This document shows positions 1 through 9,818 of a stretch of 56,704 nt of DNA, piece after piece (the stretch's first letter is position 1; the number at the start of each line of letters is the position of its first letter). The position numbers and the translations under genes were made by a program. The notes beneath the pieces are model-generated. The model searched no databases, was not told the DNA's origin, and saw nothing but the letters and a program-made list of their open reading frames with translations. Origin of the DNA: Parasitella parasitica (lineage: Eukaryota > Mucoromycota > Mucoromycetes > Mucorales > Mucoraceae); assembly GCA_025201805.1 (NCBI GenBank), contig MU619251.1, forward strand, positions 1 to 56,704, given 5' to 3'.

Positions 1-645
1 GACCCAAGATACTTGTCAAGCCATCCATTTTCAGGAATCTCCGAGATTTGATTTTCAATCGAGTGAAATTGCTCTTCAGTAAGCTCATCGACTATTGCTT
101 CTTCGTTATTCTCAAATCGATCACCTTCATTTATTAATTCAGCTTGATTGTCGACAACACTCTTGTCAGCCTAAAATTAACAATGTATCAGGTTGCTAAC
201 TCAGTCATACTACGGTATAAGTTGGTGTAGTACCTCATTTTCGCTATTTTTGGAAATGGCGTTGTGTTCAGTGTCGACAGAGAGGCCTTCGAAGTCTTTA
301 ATTACTTGATATTTTTTATTGTGGATTGTCTCTTCTTCGACAATCTATTATGATAAACTACATTAGGAAATCATAACCATTGAAAAAATCTAGATGGCTC
401 ACCTCATCAATATTTTCTGCTGCATCTTTTTCATTACTCAAAGTCTGTTTTAAGTTTACTGCCACTGCGTCCACTGCAGATAGTGTTTCGCTCCCAAGAA
501 TGTTTCTTGTTGCTTGAACAGCAACTGGGAAGCTTAATCGGGGCTGGTTCACTAAATGAGCCGGTTTGGGACCTGGAGTCTTGGATCCATGCTTACTTTT
601 TGAACCAGTCGGACGGCCCTTCTTTGCAGGTGTGTTGTAAGGCAT
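1..645 (-). CDS. AT-hook-like hypothetical protein, 5' part (runs off the window)
   Basis: Three exons are supported: 403-645 (81 codons), 234-344 (37 codons) and 170 down to base 1. They are joined by GT-AG introns of 58 and 63 bp in phase 0, and the reading frame stays open to the window edge. The N-terminus is basic and contains KKGRPTGSKSK and PGPKP, which resembles an AT-hook minor-groove DNA-binding motif. The rest of what is visible is acidic (many Glu and Asp) and looks disordered. The start is the first ATG of the open frame. I do not recognise the family. The AT-hook suggests a chromatin or DNA-associated protein, but that is inference from one short motif. The 3' end of the gene lies outside the window. 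Confidence 0.6.
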
Positions 646-2852
646 TGTTTCTAGTTTATTTCATTAATTGAGTCAGTAACTGCTTCGTCGAACATCCAAG
701 ATTGTTTAAAAATGTTTTCTTAAATTTTTAAGACATACTTGAATTTATAATAATATGTTTGTGAAAAGAAGAGAAAAGAAAATAAGCCTTTCAAGTGAAA
801 AATTTACTTAAATGTAGAAATGTCAAATCGAAAAAGGTACAATCAATTAACGGGGTAACAGAATTGTTTACTTCACAGCCGGCAGAATGTTCAGACTCTG
901 CAGTGCTTACTTTAATATATAATCAGTTACACTATTTCGAGCACTCTTATTGGATCATTACACTATTTCTAGCATTTTTATTGGCTCATTACACTATTTC
1001 TAGCTATTTTATTGGATACATTTGGCCTCACTATAAGCGTACCGTCTCAAATCAATGCTTTTGTCCTTTTCTTTTCAAGAGGAGATCTCCCACCAAACGA
1101 AATATACCTAGCTCGCTCTGTTTATATCAAGGCCATCCTCTATCTTTCGAATTTTGATTAACAGCTTTAATTTTAACTCCATGAGTTTGGTGCATTAACT
1201 GCATCCTTAGGTTATTACATAATGATTGAAAACGTTGTTGATTAAAAGCCAAGGAGGTGGATTGGGGGAGTACACAGTTGTGAATTAGTTAAAGAATCTG
1301 CTTGTAGAAAGATTGAGGACTTCAAATGATATTTAAACTACAGCATATTGTTTTACAATGATCAAGGAGATTAATGAGTTGAGCAAGGAAGTTTGTCGCC
1401 TTAAAAAGCAGTTTATATATAGGCAGAACTCTTTATTAACAGCAGTTCTCTCGAAAATTTGTTTGACATCAGAATCCAAACTTCGACTCAGAGCAGTGCC
1501 AAACACGATATGATTTTCAATGATGATGATCTTCACGACACGGCAAGACGACGCGTTGAATGCAGTAACACGAAACGAAAGAGAGCAACACTTGGAATTT
1601 TGGTGAGCATTGACAAGCATCATTTATAGAGATGCTTGCAGATCAATTAACAGATGCAAAATCAAATGATTCTTCCCATGATGGTTAAGTAATTCAATGT
1701 ATTGGGCATTACATTTGATTTGAATTATCAATGCCTGTACACTACTATACCCTGATACATGTATTTTTATGGTGCACAATACAGCAATACTGTTAATCTC
1801 AGAATACACGTTTTGAGTAGACAAATCTGATGGACAGTGGTTGACTTTCTCACAATTATAAGGTCTGTGATCTCACATGGTCTCAAGCAGGTGGCATATT
1901 TGAGCTGTCTCCCGCGCCAAAGAGCTGTTTCGTCTATTTCGGGAATCAAATATTGCTTGTTGAAGTATTCAGAGAAGTAGACCAGAAGGTATTGTTCTAC
2001 TTTTCTGTGCTGCGAACAGTATCATCATCACAACAATAAATCAATTGTTTTGCAGCAGCTCGTTTGAACACCAGAATACCTACTAAGTTTTGCTATACCG
2101 TATAAAATTGCTTGATACAATCTTCATGCAGTACGATACTGTATTAGCTGCAGCAAGAACGCTTTCGTTCATCGCAAACGATAGCCTGTACCACTTTCAT
2201 TGATTTAGCTACATGGGAAACTCCTCCATGTGGATACTGTATCTGTTGAATGATTATAATATCCCTCAAAACCATTAGATTAAAACAAACTATAAATTAA
2301 TTTTAAGGACGATACCATGCTATCTTAATATACTGGTGTGCTATTGTCTCGCGACCTGAAGGTGTAGAGCACTTGTTAGTGCATGTTTAGCTTTGTACAC
2401 TAGCTTTTATTACTAGATCACTTAAATAAATAGAAAAACAGGAATTTTTCTGTAATTTTAGTTTGTGTATTGTGCTGCAAATTGTTGTCGCTTCCTTGAT
2501 GTTCCAGATTCCCAAAATATATCTCCCTAATCATAACGATGGTCATACAACACTAGGCCTATCTCCTAAATTGACATTATAAACTCTATGATTAAGCAAA
2601 AAAGCAAGTTATATTTAATGTTTTTTTATTGTCATCCCAAGTTGAGAGTGTTTATGTTTATATTCACAAAATCTTGACATTATCAAAATGAAAAAATAAT
2701 TACTTAGAGACAAAGGCATGAGGTTATGTGGAAAAGGTTATGGAAGATGTGTACAATATAAATATGAGATCAACCCATAGTATATCACTTTAAAAAAAAG
2801 GACAAAAGAATTTTACAAAGAGGAGAGGAAACACGATATTATTGTTACTGAT
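646..2852. other. Gene-poor stretch with a minisatellite and possible coding debris
   Basis: No confident gene is seen in about 2.2 kb between the AT-hook gene and the 3' end of the beta-barrel gene. A short plus-strand frame from ATG 1358 (about 51 codons, heptad-like Leu/Ile spacing near its start) is followed in another frame by a basic stretch around 1518-1600. This could be a decayed gene, but nothing identifies it. The open frames on the minus strand at 1333-1949 lack recognisable motifs. Confidence 0.3.
927..1019. repeat. Three-copy 31-bp minisatellite
   Basis: Three tandem units start at 927, 958 and 989, each beginning TTACACTATTTC and ending in a TTATTGG core. The period is exactly 31 bp, with a few mismatches between units. 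It lies in non-coding DNA upstream of the AT-hook gene. Confidence 0.8.
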
Positions 2853-3330
2853 CTATTGAATATACCAATCGACCTTGAGAATACCCGTATCGAATTTACC
2901 AATCTGAGCAAAGGCAGCAGGAGAGAGATCAATGTGAGTCTTGTCACAGCTTTCGCAGGCGTCCTTGATAGTAACAGTGACACTCTTGCCATTGGCCTTG
3001 TTAACAACCTTGACCTTCTTACCACAGTATTTACTTTCACTGCTGTAACCTCCATAAAGAGAGCCTCCGATAGCAGCAATGTAATCACTATCATCGTTCC
3101 AGTCACCGCATGCACCCTGGTTGGGAGTAAAGAATGTAGCCTGGCCATCGTAGTGCTCGCCGCTGCTAGAAGCAGATTCGCCGGATGATTTCTTGCTAGA
3201 CTTTTTGACAGTTTTCTTGCTAGTCTTCTTGCTGGTCTTCTTGCTGGTCTTTTTAGTGGTCTTTCTTTTGGTTGTAGTCATTCTTTTCTTGGTGCTATGC
3301 TTGCGCTTTTTGGTAGAAGTAGAACGGGCG

Positions 3331-3376
<46 letters not shown>

Positions 3377-3761
3377 AGACATCGTTGTTACATTTGATCT
3401 CTTCTATGAATCTGAGTGGAACAAAAACTTGAGTCTTGTCCTTGTTGGAATCGTAGTCATCAGGCTTATTATACCAGTTGGCAGTTACATTGCATTCGTT
3501 TCCAGAGTGCGTAATGTTTTTAGCATCTTGGAAAGAAAAATTCTTTTTTGCTTTGAAAATGACAGTAGTAGTGACATTCTCGGTGTCGTTGGTGGTAGGC
3601 TTGCATCCATCGCTACCAACATCGATATAGCCACGAATTCGAATATGGTTGTCTGAAGCTCTCAACTTGGCGTTTTCAATAGACAATTGGCAAACGGTAT
3701 CAGCAATAGCACTACCGATAGCAGTTAGCATGAAAACAAGGATACAAGATTGGAGTTGCAT
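2853..3761 (-). CDS. Secreted Thr/Lys-rich protein with C-terminal double-psi beta-barrel (RlpA/expansin-like)
   Basis: Single-exon frame of 302 aa. Residues 1-20 form a signal peptide (hydrophobic core ending near SAIA). Residues about 21-125 are a cysteine-containing extracellular domain with several N-x-S/T sites. Next come a run of Thr encoded by an ACT microsatellite and a Lys/Ser/Thr-rich linker with repeated KKTS units. The last 95 residues form a double-psi beta-barrel: GQATFF near the start, GACG, YCGKKVKV, IKDACESC, HIDLSPAAF and a final VDWYIQ. This order is typical of the fungal RlpA-like/expansin-like family, small secreted wall-associated proteins. Members often lack proven catalysis, so a wall-loosening or binding role is inference. 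A TATAAAAG box lies on the minus strand at about 3882-3890. Confidence 0.9.
3331..3376. repeat. GTA trinucleotide microsatellite inside the beta-barrel gene
   Basis: About 15 perfect GTA units on the plus strand. They encode the poly-Thr run of the secreted beta-barrel protein on the minus strand, so length changes stay in frame and alter only the linker. Confidence 0.95.
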
Positions 3762-3956
3762 TTTCTATAGTGAAATGAAATGGAATGGATCTTTTTTACA
3801 GTGAAAAAAGTGTAGGATTTAGATAGTATAGTGGGATTAAGAGTGAAAGAAAAAACGAATTCGAGTGGAAAACGACTTGGTCTTTTATATCAAAATTTGA
3901 TTGCTACATCAGTTGTAATACACATTTTCATCAAAATGTGCTAAAATCTATTGCTA
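3762..3956. promoter_or_regulatory. Divergent promoter of beta-barrel gene and 77-aa gene
   Basis: This 195-bp gap separates two outward-facing starts. On the minus strand, TATAAAAG at about 3882-3890 lies roughly 125 bp upstream of the beta-barrel ATG. No recognised regulator site was identified. Confidence 0.5.
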
Positions 3957-4251
3957 ATGTCCTCACTTGTCGACAATGAAGCACAAGATATCTCGAAAAG
4001 AAAGGCTAATTTATTGGCTGTTACACGGCGCAAAATCAAGGGGTCCCCTTCTTCTGCTGAGTGTGCTGTCAGCATTAATAAACTCAAGACAAAAGTGGTA
4101 AATAATAATTTTCTGCATCTTCTTTGATGGTATATCTGCTTTATTACGGACGTATTAGTTAATGGAAAGCATGCATGGTGTACCTGAAAAGGCATATGAG
4201 CGATTTTCTGAGTTATTTTTCAAGTTCTCTAACTTCAAAAAACAATCGTAG
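3957..4251 (+). CDS. Small spliced hypothetical protein (77 aa)
   Basis: Two exons, 3957-4097 (47 codons) and 4159-4248 plus stop at 4249-4251. They are joined by a 61-bp GT-AG intron in phase 0. Unspliced, the frame ends at a stop inside the intron. Splicing restores a continuous frame, which argues that the gene is real. The product is basic in its first half (ISKRKANLLAVTRRKIK) and aromatic near the end (ELFFKFSNFKK). There is no signal peptide, membrane helix or known motif. It could also be a surviving piece of a larger mobile-element gene, since transposase debris starts about 180 bp downstream. Function unknown. Confidence 0.4.
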
Positions 4252-4430
4252 AGGTTGCACATGCTAGTTTAATTTTCTGTATTTTTTTATCATATTAAAG
4301 AATTCTGTCTATATACAGCTTCATTGTTGAATGCGTAACAGTATGTTGGTTTTATTTTCCTAAAATATGGTAAACTGAATCATCAAGATCAGGCAATTGT
4401 GAATCATTTGCAAGTGATTGACGAAGATAG

Positions 4431-4556
4431 GAAATAGAAGGTGAAGAATTACCGGATAAATGGTATCACAACCATGAACAGGGTACACGCCACTTTATTG
4501 TATTATCGTTGGCAATTGATGGGGTAGCGTATGTAAACACACTTCATCACTATTGA
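4431..4556 (+). pseudogene. Unidentified coding remnant (about 41 codons)
   Basis: An open stretch without a start codon, bounded by TAG at 4428 and TGA at 4554. It has protein-like composition (ELPDKWYHNHEQGTRHFIVL, followed by a hydrophobic AIDGVAYVNT segment). It looks like an isolated exon of a decayed gene or mobile element. The family is not recognised. Confidence 0.3.
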
Positions 4557-5301
4557 CCCATAACGGGGTGTACCAAATTAGGCTTTTCTTCCTTCAAGCT
4601 GGACATCACAGAAGTTGCCGGGATCAAAGATTCCATGATATGTTTATATCATTAAACATCATTTTTTTCTACTTTCTTGTTGTTAACTACCATATTTTGC
4701 TGAACACTATCAATAATCCTGTAATGGCTGATTTAGTGCGCATATAGAAGATGGGTAAGTGGTAACCGTATTCTGGGCTTTTACCTCATTTCACAATTGG
4801 TATCGCAATAAAGCCTGTTGTGCCTTAAAAGCTATAAAATTGTTTTTATTGATAAGAAATATAAAAAGAACGAACTTTTGAAATTTCATACATATTTCAT
4901 GTATGAGATGGTGTAATCAAAGCGGTCCATCAGGATTTACAGAAAAGAGTCAACTTGCAGATATTGATCTAGACAGGTACCCGCATTTACTCAAAATGAA
5001 GGATGGTCTCCAACCGAGATTATACATGTTGTAACCACCACCTTTTTAATTTTTTATTGAGTTTTATGCTACAAACCACATTTTCTTTTGCAAGAAATAA
5101 TTGCAGCACAAGCTTACAAACTGTCGAACAAAAAATGTGATCTATCAAGAGTACAGACCAAATTCTCTTTATTTGATGGGTTTATACTATACAGCTTATT
5201 GGAATTTTTTATGTTATTAAAGGATCGAATAATCATTGTGTTGAAACTATTTCCTTCCACTTGAAATTAATACACGATTATCTGATTAGCGAAAATGACA
5301 G

Positions 5302-5600
5302 ATGTCATTGATTCACGACAAGGCGCACATAAAGGATGGTTCAAACGTTAATGAAAAGAGGAGAATCAAAATTCGCATGATGAATGGTGAAGCTGGAGGC
5401 GTTGATGTCGATAAATATGATATTCAAAGCAGCTTGAAAATAATGAAAAGCGAAATGAGAAACTACGAACCCAAGAATATTTACAATATAATTGAAACGG
5501 GCCTTCTGTACAGAAATGCGCCCACAAAAACTGCCAGTATAGGAACGATCTCCTGAACAAAAATCGATAAAACTCGTATTGCTGTGTATCAGGATTAGAC
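5302..5600 (+). pseudogene. pogo/Tigger-type DDE transposase fragment
   Basis: The frame 5302-5556 and its continuation past a stop to about 5600 match the start of a DDE_1 (pogo/Tigger, CENP-B-related) catalytic domain. The order is MNGEAGGVDVDKY, then NYEPKNIYNIIETGLLYRNAP, then a conserved TKIDKTRIAVY block after the in-frame TGA. Active members have N-(M/I)-D-E-T-G at this point. Here the first catalytic Asp is Ile (NIIETG), so even this fragment is inactive. The N-terminal DNA-binding part and the rest of the catalytic domain are absent. Adjacent DNA back to about 4895 has another short frame that may belong to the same debris. Confidence 0.7.
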
Positions 5601-7156
5601 ATTATCAATTATTACAAAAATTTGATTGAAATAAACACAACCATAACATAAAGAACAGCAGCTGGATTACTTAAAATTGACCTAATTGAACTGGATATCG
5701 CGTATATATTAAATAAGCTTCTACGATTCTGTTTGTATACTCACAACTGGAAGAGGTTTGAAAACAGTGCTTGGGTAGCCTCTCAGTTTGAATAAACAGA
5801 AGAAAGCTTGTTATGCACTGTATATTAAAAACTACAAAGGCAATGCTCGTCAGTTGACTATGATACAATTATTGCATTCTTGTTATCTCCAATCGCATCT
5901 TACAGCAAGGAATAATTTAATATATATTACAACAGTTTCATTCTGGCAAAGCTTACATGTCAAAGATCCTGAGTATTTAATTTGCTCTTCAAGATTTTAC
6001 ATTGGCATCATCCTTGAATTACCGTTTCCATTATTTATAGAGTATGGAAAAATTTCAATAACCAGAAATCACTATTATAAACCTTTTGTTAAAAGCATGA
6101 TCAAGGTACGTTTTAGCTGAGCCTTATATGCGATTCATGCCATTTTAATTTCACATACAGTCGTATTTTATTGCAGTCTACTTGAGAATCCTTATTACAG
6201 CAATATGCATTATTTAACAAATGATGTGATGTGAAAATCCAATTGCTACAGCATATAATGCTAGCTTCGGGTATATCAAAGACTTAATTTATCTTGGATA
6301 TCTAAAAATTATGAAAACGCAACGACCTACTGTGTTTACATGAATGCATGATTTTAGAAAAAGGGGGAAAGGAGGGGAAGGAGGGCTCAAAACAAAAGAG
6401 GAGAAACAGATTTATTACTTTGGGAGGGAAAGTTTTATGCAGGTCTGCGTTTATGTACATACAATGCAGGCACATGATATGGTGTGCCACATCCATTGCC
6501 GATGGCTGCATATTTTCAACTAAGAAAAAGAAATAGGCAGAGATATATTTTGCCTTGCAAAATGATATTACTGACAAGTATAACGTTTTATTGTTTAATT
6601 TATATTAAGAAATCCACGTTTCAACTATCCATGTATTGCAAGCATATATCTTTTCACAATGCAGTGTATGCTACTCGCCAATATTTTGTAGATAAACAAT
6701 GCATTATTTTGCTGGTTACCGTTAAATCTTAAAAACAAAATGGTTGTATCAAAGATGATCACTAGGAATATATTCTGGTATAAATAATTGGCACGAAATC
6801 CCTATGAACATATATAGGCTTAAGGAAAAGTATCTTGCTTGATGCTATTCAAATAATAATTTCATTAACCAAAATTGTTATTTTGTATAATTCACAACGT
6901 AGCTCATAATAATACAGGAGTTTTTTTTTTTTTCAAAAAAAAAAAAAAAGGAATGAATAAATAGTTTATGTATCAAAATTTATAAAAAGGATAACATAGT
7001 ATATGTGGGGTAAAATAAGATGGTTATGAGGAAAAATAGTAATAATAATGATAAAAAAGAGACTATATAGAAACTATATAATCCAGAATGATACAAGGAA
7101 GCATAAATGTAGTAAAATAAGTGAATAGTAGCAGCAAATTAGAATACGTAAACCCA
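5601..7156. other. AT-rich intergenic DNA, no gene seen
   Basis: Open frames of up to 110 codons here (for example 5788-6120 on the plus strand) have no recognisable motif, no supporting splice sites and AT-driven composition. The last 200 bp are probably the 3' UTR of the bHLH gene. A T12/A13 homopolymer pair lies at about 6919-6949. Confidence 0.5.
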
Positions 7157-8010
7157 TTAACCATCTCTACCAAAGTTTGCATGATTCAAATGTGGTTGTA
7201 TTCCAGATAAATCCAAAGGGTGGCCAGGTGGGATCATTGTCGACGTCTGCTGATGTCCCATCCTGACACGGTACACTTGGAGCATATTTTCAAGTTCCTG
7301 AATACGCTGCTGGTGTTGTCTTAATTTATCATGCAATAATCGAATGTGTTCCACCGATTTCCTGAGGATTGTGCCTTTATTCGATTTGACTGCATCTCTA
7401 TCTGGTAAAAGCGTTGCTAACTCAGTAATGCGATCATTAATATTATCTCTTCTTCTACGTTCAACTGCATTGTGAGATTCTCTACGGCGCCTCTTTTTTT
7501 CGAAGATGTGCTGCATACTATATAATATACATTAATACATGTTACAATACCATTAAAAAATAGGTTATTCAGCCATAATAAAACTAACTTTCTCTGTAAT
7601 ATGTCATCCTCTAAACTACCAGGACTTGTAGGCGAAACAAGAGTGTCTGATAATTTACCTTCGGGCATGGGTGAGTTATAGTAGTATTGATGAGGGCTTG
7701 TCACAGAACCAGGCGATTTAACACTTGTAGTAGTAGTAGTAGAAGTAGTAGGTATAGCTATGGGCTGTGGAAAACTAGACGAATTAGAGTTCATATAAAT
7801 GTCATATTGTTGCTGTTGGATCGATGATTTTGGTGACGTTGGTAATGGCACACCATTGTATTGATTATAAAGCTTATTGCTCGGTGGAGAATCTATTGAT
7901 GAAGTAGTAATAGGTGAAGGTAAAGCACTTTTATTATTATTGCTGTTACTATTCAGATCATACTGAGGATGATCAAGATAAGTTGAATGCTGGAATTGCA
8001 TGTTATACAT
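7157..8010 (-). CDS. bHLH-leucine zipper transcription factor (MiT/TFE- or USF-like)
   Basis: Two exons, 8010-7589 and 7517-7157, with a 71-bp intron (donor GTTAGT, acceptor ATATAG), give 260 aa. Residues 1-140 are low-complexity, rich in Ser, Asn, Pro, Gln and Thr, with poly-Gln and poly-Thr runs like an activation domain. The bHLH starts near residue 147 ([19 protein letters not shown]). It holds the H-x3-E-x3-R triad (HNAVERRRR) typical of proteins that read CACGTG-type E-boxes. [13 protein letters not shown] forms helix 2, and a leucine-zipper-like [18 protein letters not shown] follows. The NKGTIL motif is shared with MiT/TFE proteins. The start chosen is the ATG at 8010, because the longer upstream frame lies in AT-rich leader. 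Targets are unknown. Confidence 0.9.
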
Positions 8011-8546
8011 TTTGGGAAAAAAAAAGTAAAAAGGAAAAAGGGCTGATTTTGCTATATATAAATAATCAAAAGTGTGTGAGAACTCAAATATAACATTAAT
8101 TGATGATAATATGACGTATTCTAAGAAGCAGAAGGAGGGAAAAGGGGAGATTTGGGGTACACACAGACAATTGTCTGTAATACAGATCATGGGCGAAATA
8201 TGGGGTCCTTCTGGTAATACATTTATATTAAAGAGAAAGAATAGGTCTCCTTTTTCAAGTGGTAATAATGAAGAGTTCAGTTTAACATTTTAGATTCATT
8301 AGTTTGAATTAAGATGGTGATAAAGAAAAAGTCCTTTATTCTACCGTAACAATTGCGTTATTTTTCTTGCAACTTGCATGATAGTAGTAGGAAATACGGC
8401 TAGTGAGCCAAGTGATCTACTTGAATTGATCAAGAATGCTCAATGTCTTCCAGTAGCCTCAACTATAATGACGTACGAATGAACAATATATAACACCTCC
8501 CAACAAGTCTCGGTTTCATTTTCTTCTTATTTGATTTAAAAACAAT
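8011..8546. promoter_or_regulatory. Divergent promoter region of bHLH gene and 74-aa gene
   Basis: A 536-bp gap between two outward-facing starts. TATATAA at 8487-8493 lies about 55 bp upstream of the 74-aa start. No CACGTG autoregulatory site was noticed by eye. Confidence 0.4.
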
Positions 8547-8771
8547 ATGTCTAATTTACCAAATAGCCTAGTTGACCCCAATCACCCAACAAAAGAGCCT
8601 TTTTCATCTGCTGGAGAGTCGAAGACAGGTGGCAGTAGAACCTTGTTCGGTGTCGTAACAGCTCCGTTTGCTGCTGTTGGTGGCTTAATAGATCAAATGT
8701 CTCGAAAATTGACAAGAGCGACAGATAGTGAGGAACCTACACCTACTACAACGCCAACAACAAAAGACTAA
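8547..8771 (+). CDS. Small hypothetical protein (74 aa)
   Basis: An intronless frame with a TATA-like box about 55 bp upstream and an A-rich leader directly before the ATG. The protein is hydrophilic at both ends: a Pro/Ser-rich start, and a Thr/Pro-rich tail (EEPTPTTTPTTKD). A short amphipathic middle reads LFGVVTAPFAAVGGLIDQM. The middle could be a peripheral membrane or organelle-targeting helix. No family is recognised. Codon use and the clean leader favour a real gene. Confidence 0.6.
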   Translation: MSNLPNSLVDPNHPTKEPFSSAGESKTGGSRTLFGVVTAPFAAVGGLIDQMSRKLTRATDSEEPTPTTTPTTKD

Positions 8772-9818
8772 ATCAATGTTCAAATATTTATAAAACTTCC
8801 TAAAAATAAACGATTAAGAAATAATGCATGTTTGTGAGTCATGTCTTTTGAACCAAAAATCAAGTGTTTCATAAATTATCAAATTTGTTTGAACAGTAAA
8901 CAGTTTAATAGATTGCAAGTAAAACATTCCCTCGGTATCATATATATCCATTCGAACCCACATTGGCAGCAGCACAAAAGCAAAGCGGCAACATAAAGTT
9001 GTAGAGGATACAGATTGAAAGCCTGTTTGCATTGAGCCAACAACTAAATAAAAAACATTACTTGAGCAACATATGGTTTAAAATGCTTATGAAACGTTTT
9101 AACATGGTTTTAGCTGCATGTTGTTTGTGAGGACACAGCTAAAATGGGCCCCTTTCAACTATAAGAACAAGTACAGTAGTAGCTGAAATTCCAGATATTG
9201 ATTGATTTGAACACTTAATTTTATCTCTTATATATCTAGCTTAGTTATCTCGACTTTTTGATACGTCTGGAGAGCATTTGCGAATTCATCATTTTTGTTC
9301 GAACTTTCACGAGGTAGCTCTTTAACTTTGGCTACAATTTCTGTTTTTTTAACTTTGATGTTGAAAAATGTACTATAGTTTATACTGGTAAAAATCATAA
9401 GTATAAAACTGCTGCATGTCTTTGGAATGGTTTATTTTAGCGCTTTATATGCCGTATTTTTAATTTCTGAGCCTAAAACAAAAGTTACGCCTTTGATTTA
9501 AAGCTCAATTAAATGTTATGCTATTATGAAAAAAAAAGTGTCAACAAATAGAACTTTCAAATATGGATATATACTCTTAGTACTTCAATGCCATTTATTT
9601 TATAATGACAGGCAATAAAATTCTTTAAAAGCCTTATTGTATCCAGGATGAAGATTATTAATCATTTTAGAACGTTTCAAAGTCAGCCTTTTAATTTTCT
9701 AGCTAAACCCAAGCATTGAATACATTAAATTTGCTATTGTTTTCAACACATGTAACATACTACGTTTATATACAATGTCTATATACCAAATTTATTAAAT
9801 ATAGAAAATAATTGGGCT
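8772..9818. other. Intergenic DNA with possible coding debris
   Basis: No supported gene in about 1 kb. A minus-strand open stretch at 8814-9032 has somewhat protein-like composition (many Phe, Tyr, Trp) but no start context, introns or identifiable motif. It may be decayed mobile DNA. The right end is the 3' flank of NMD3. Confidence 0.35.

Noticed and set aside
795-1157. 120-codon open frame on the plus strand
   Set aside because: It runs through the 31-bp minisatellite, has repeat-derived hydrophobic composition, and shows no motif or promoter context.
3193-3656. Two plus-strand frames rich in Val and Ser
   Set aside because: They are antisense shadows of the Lys/Thr-rich secreted protein and its ACT microsatellite.
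5788-6120. 110-codon plus-strand frame
   Set aside because: AT-driven composition, no motif and no intron or start support; probably chance.
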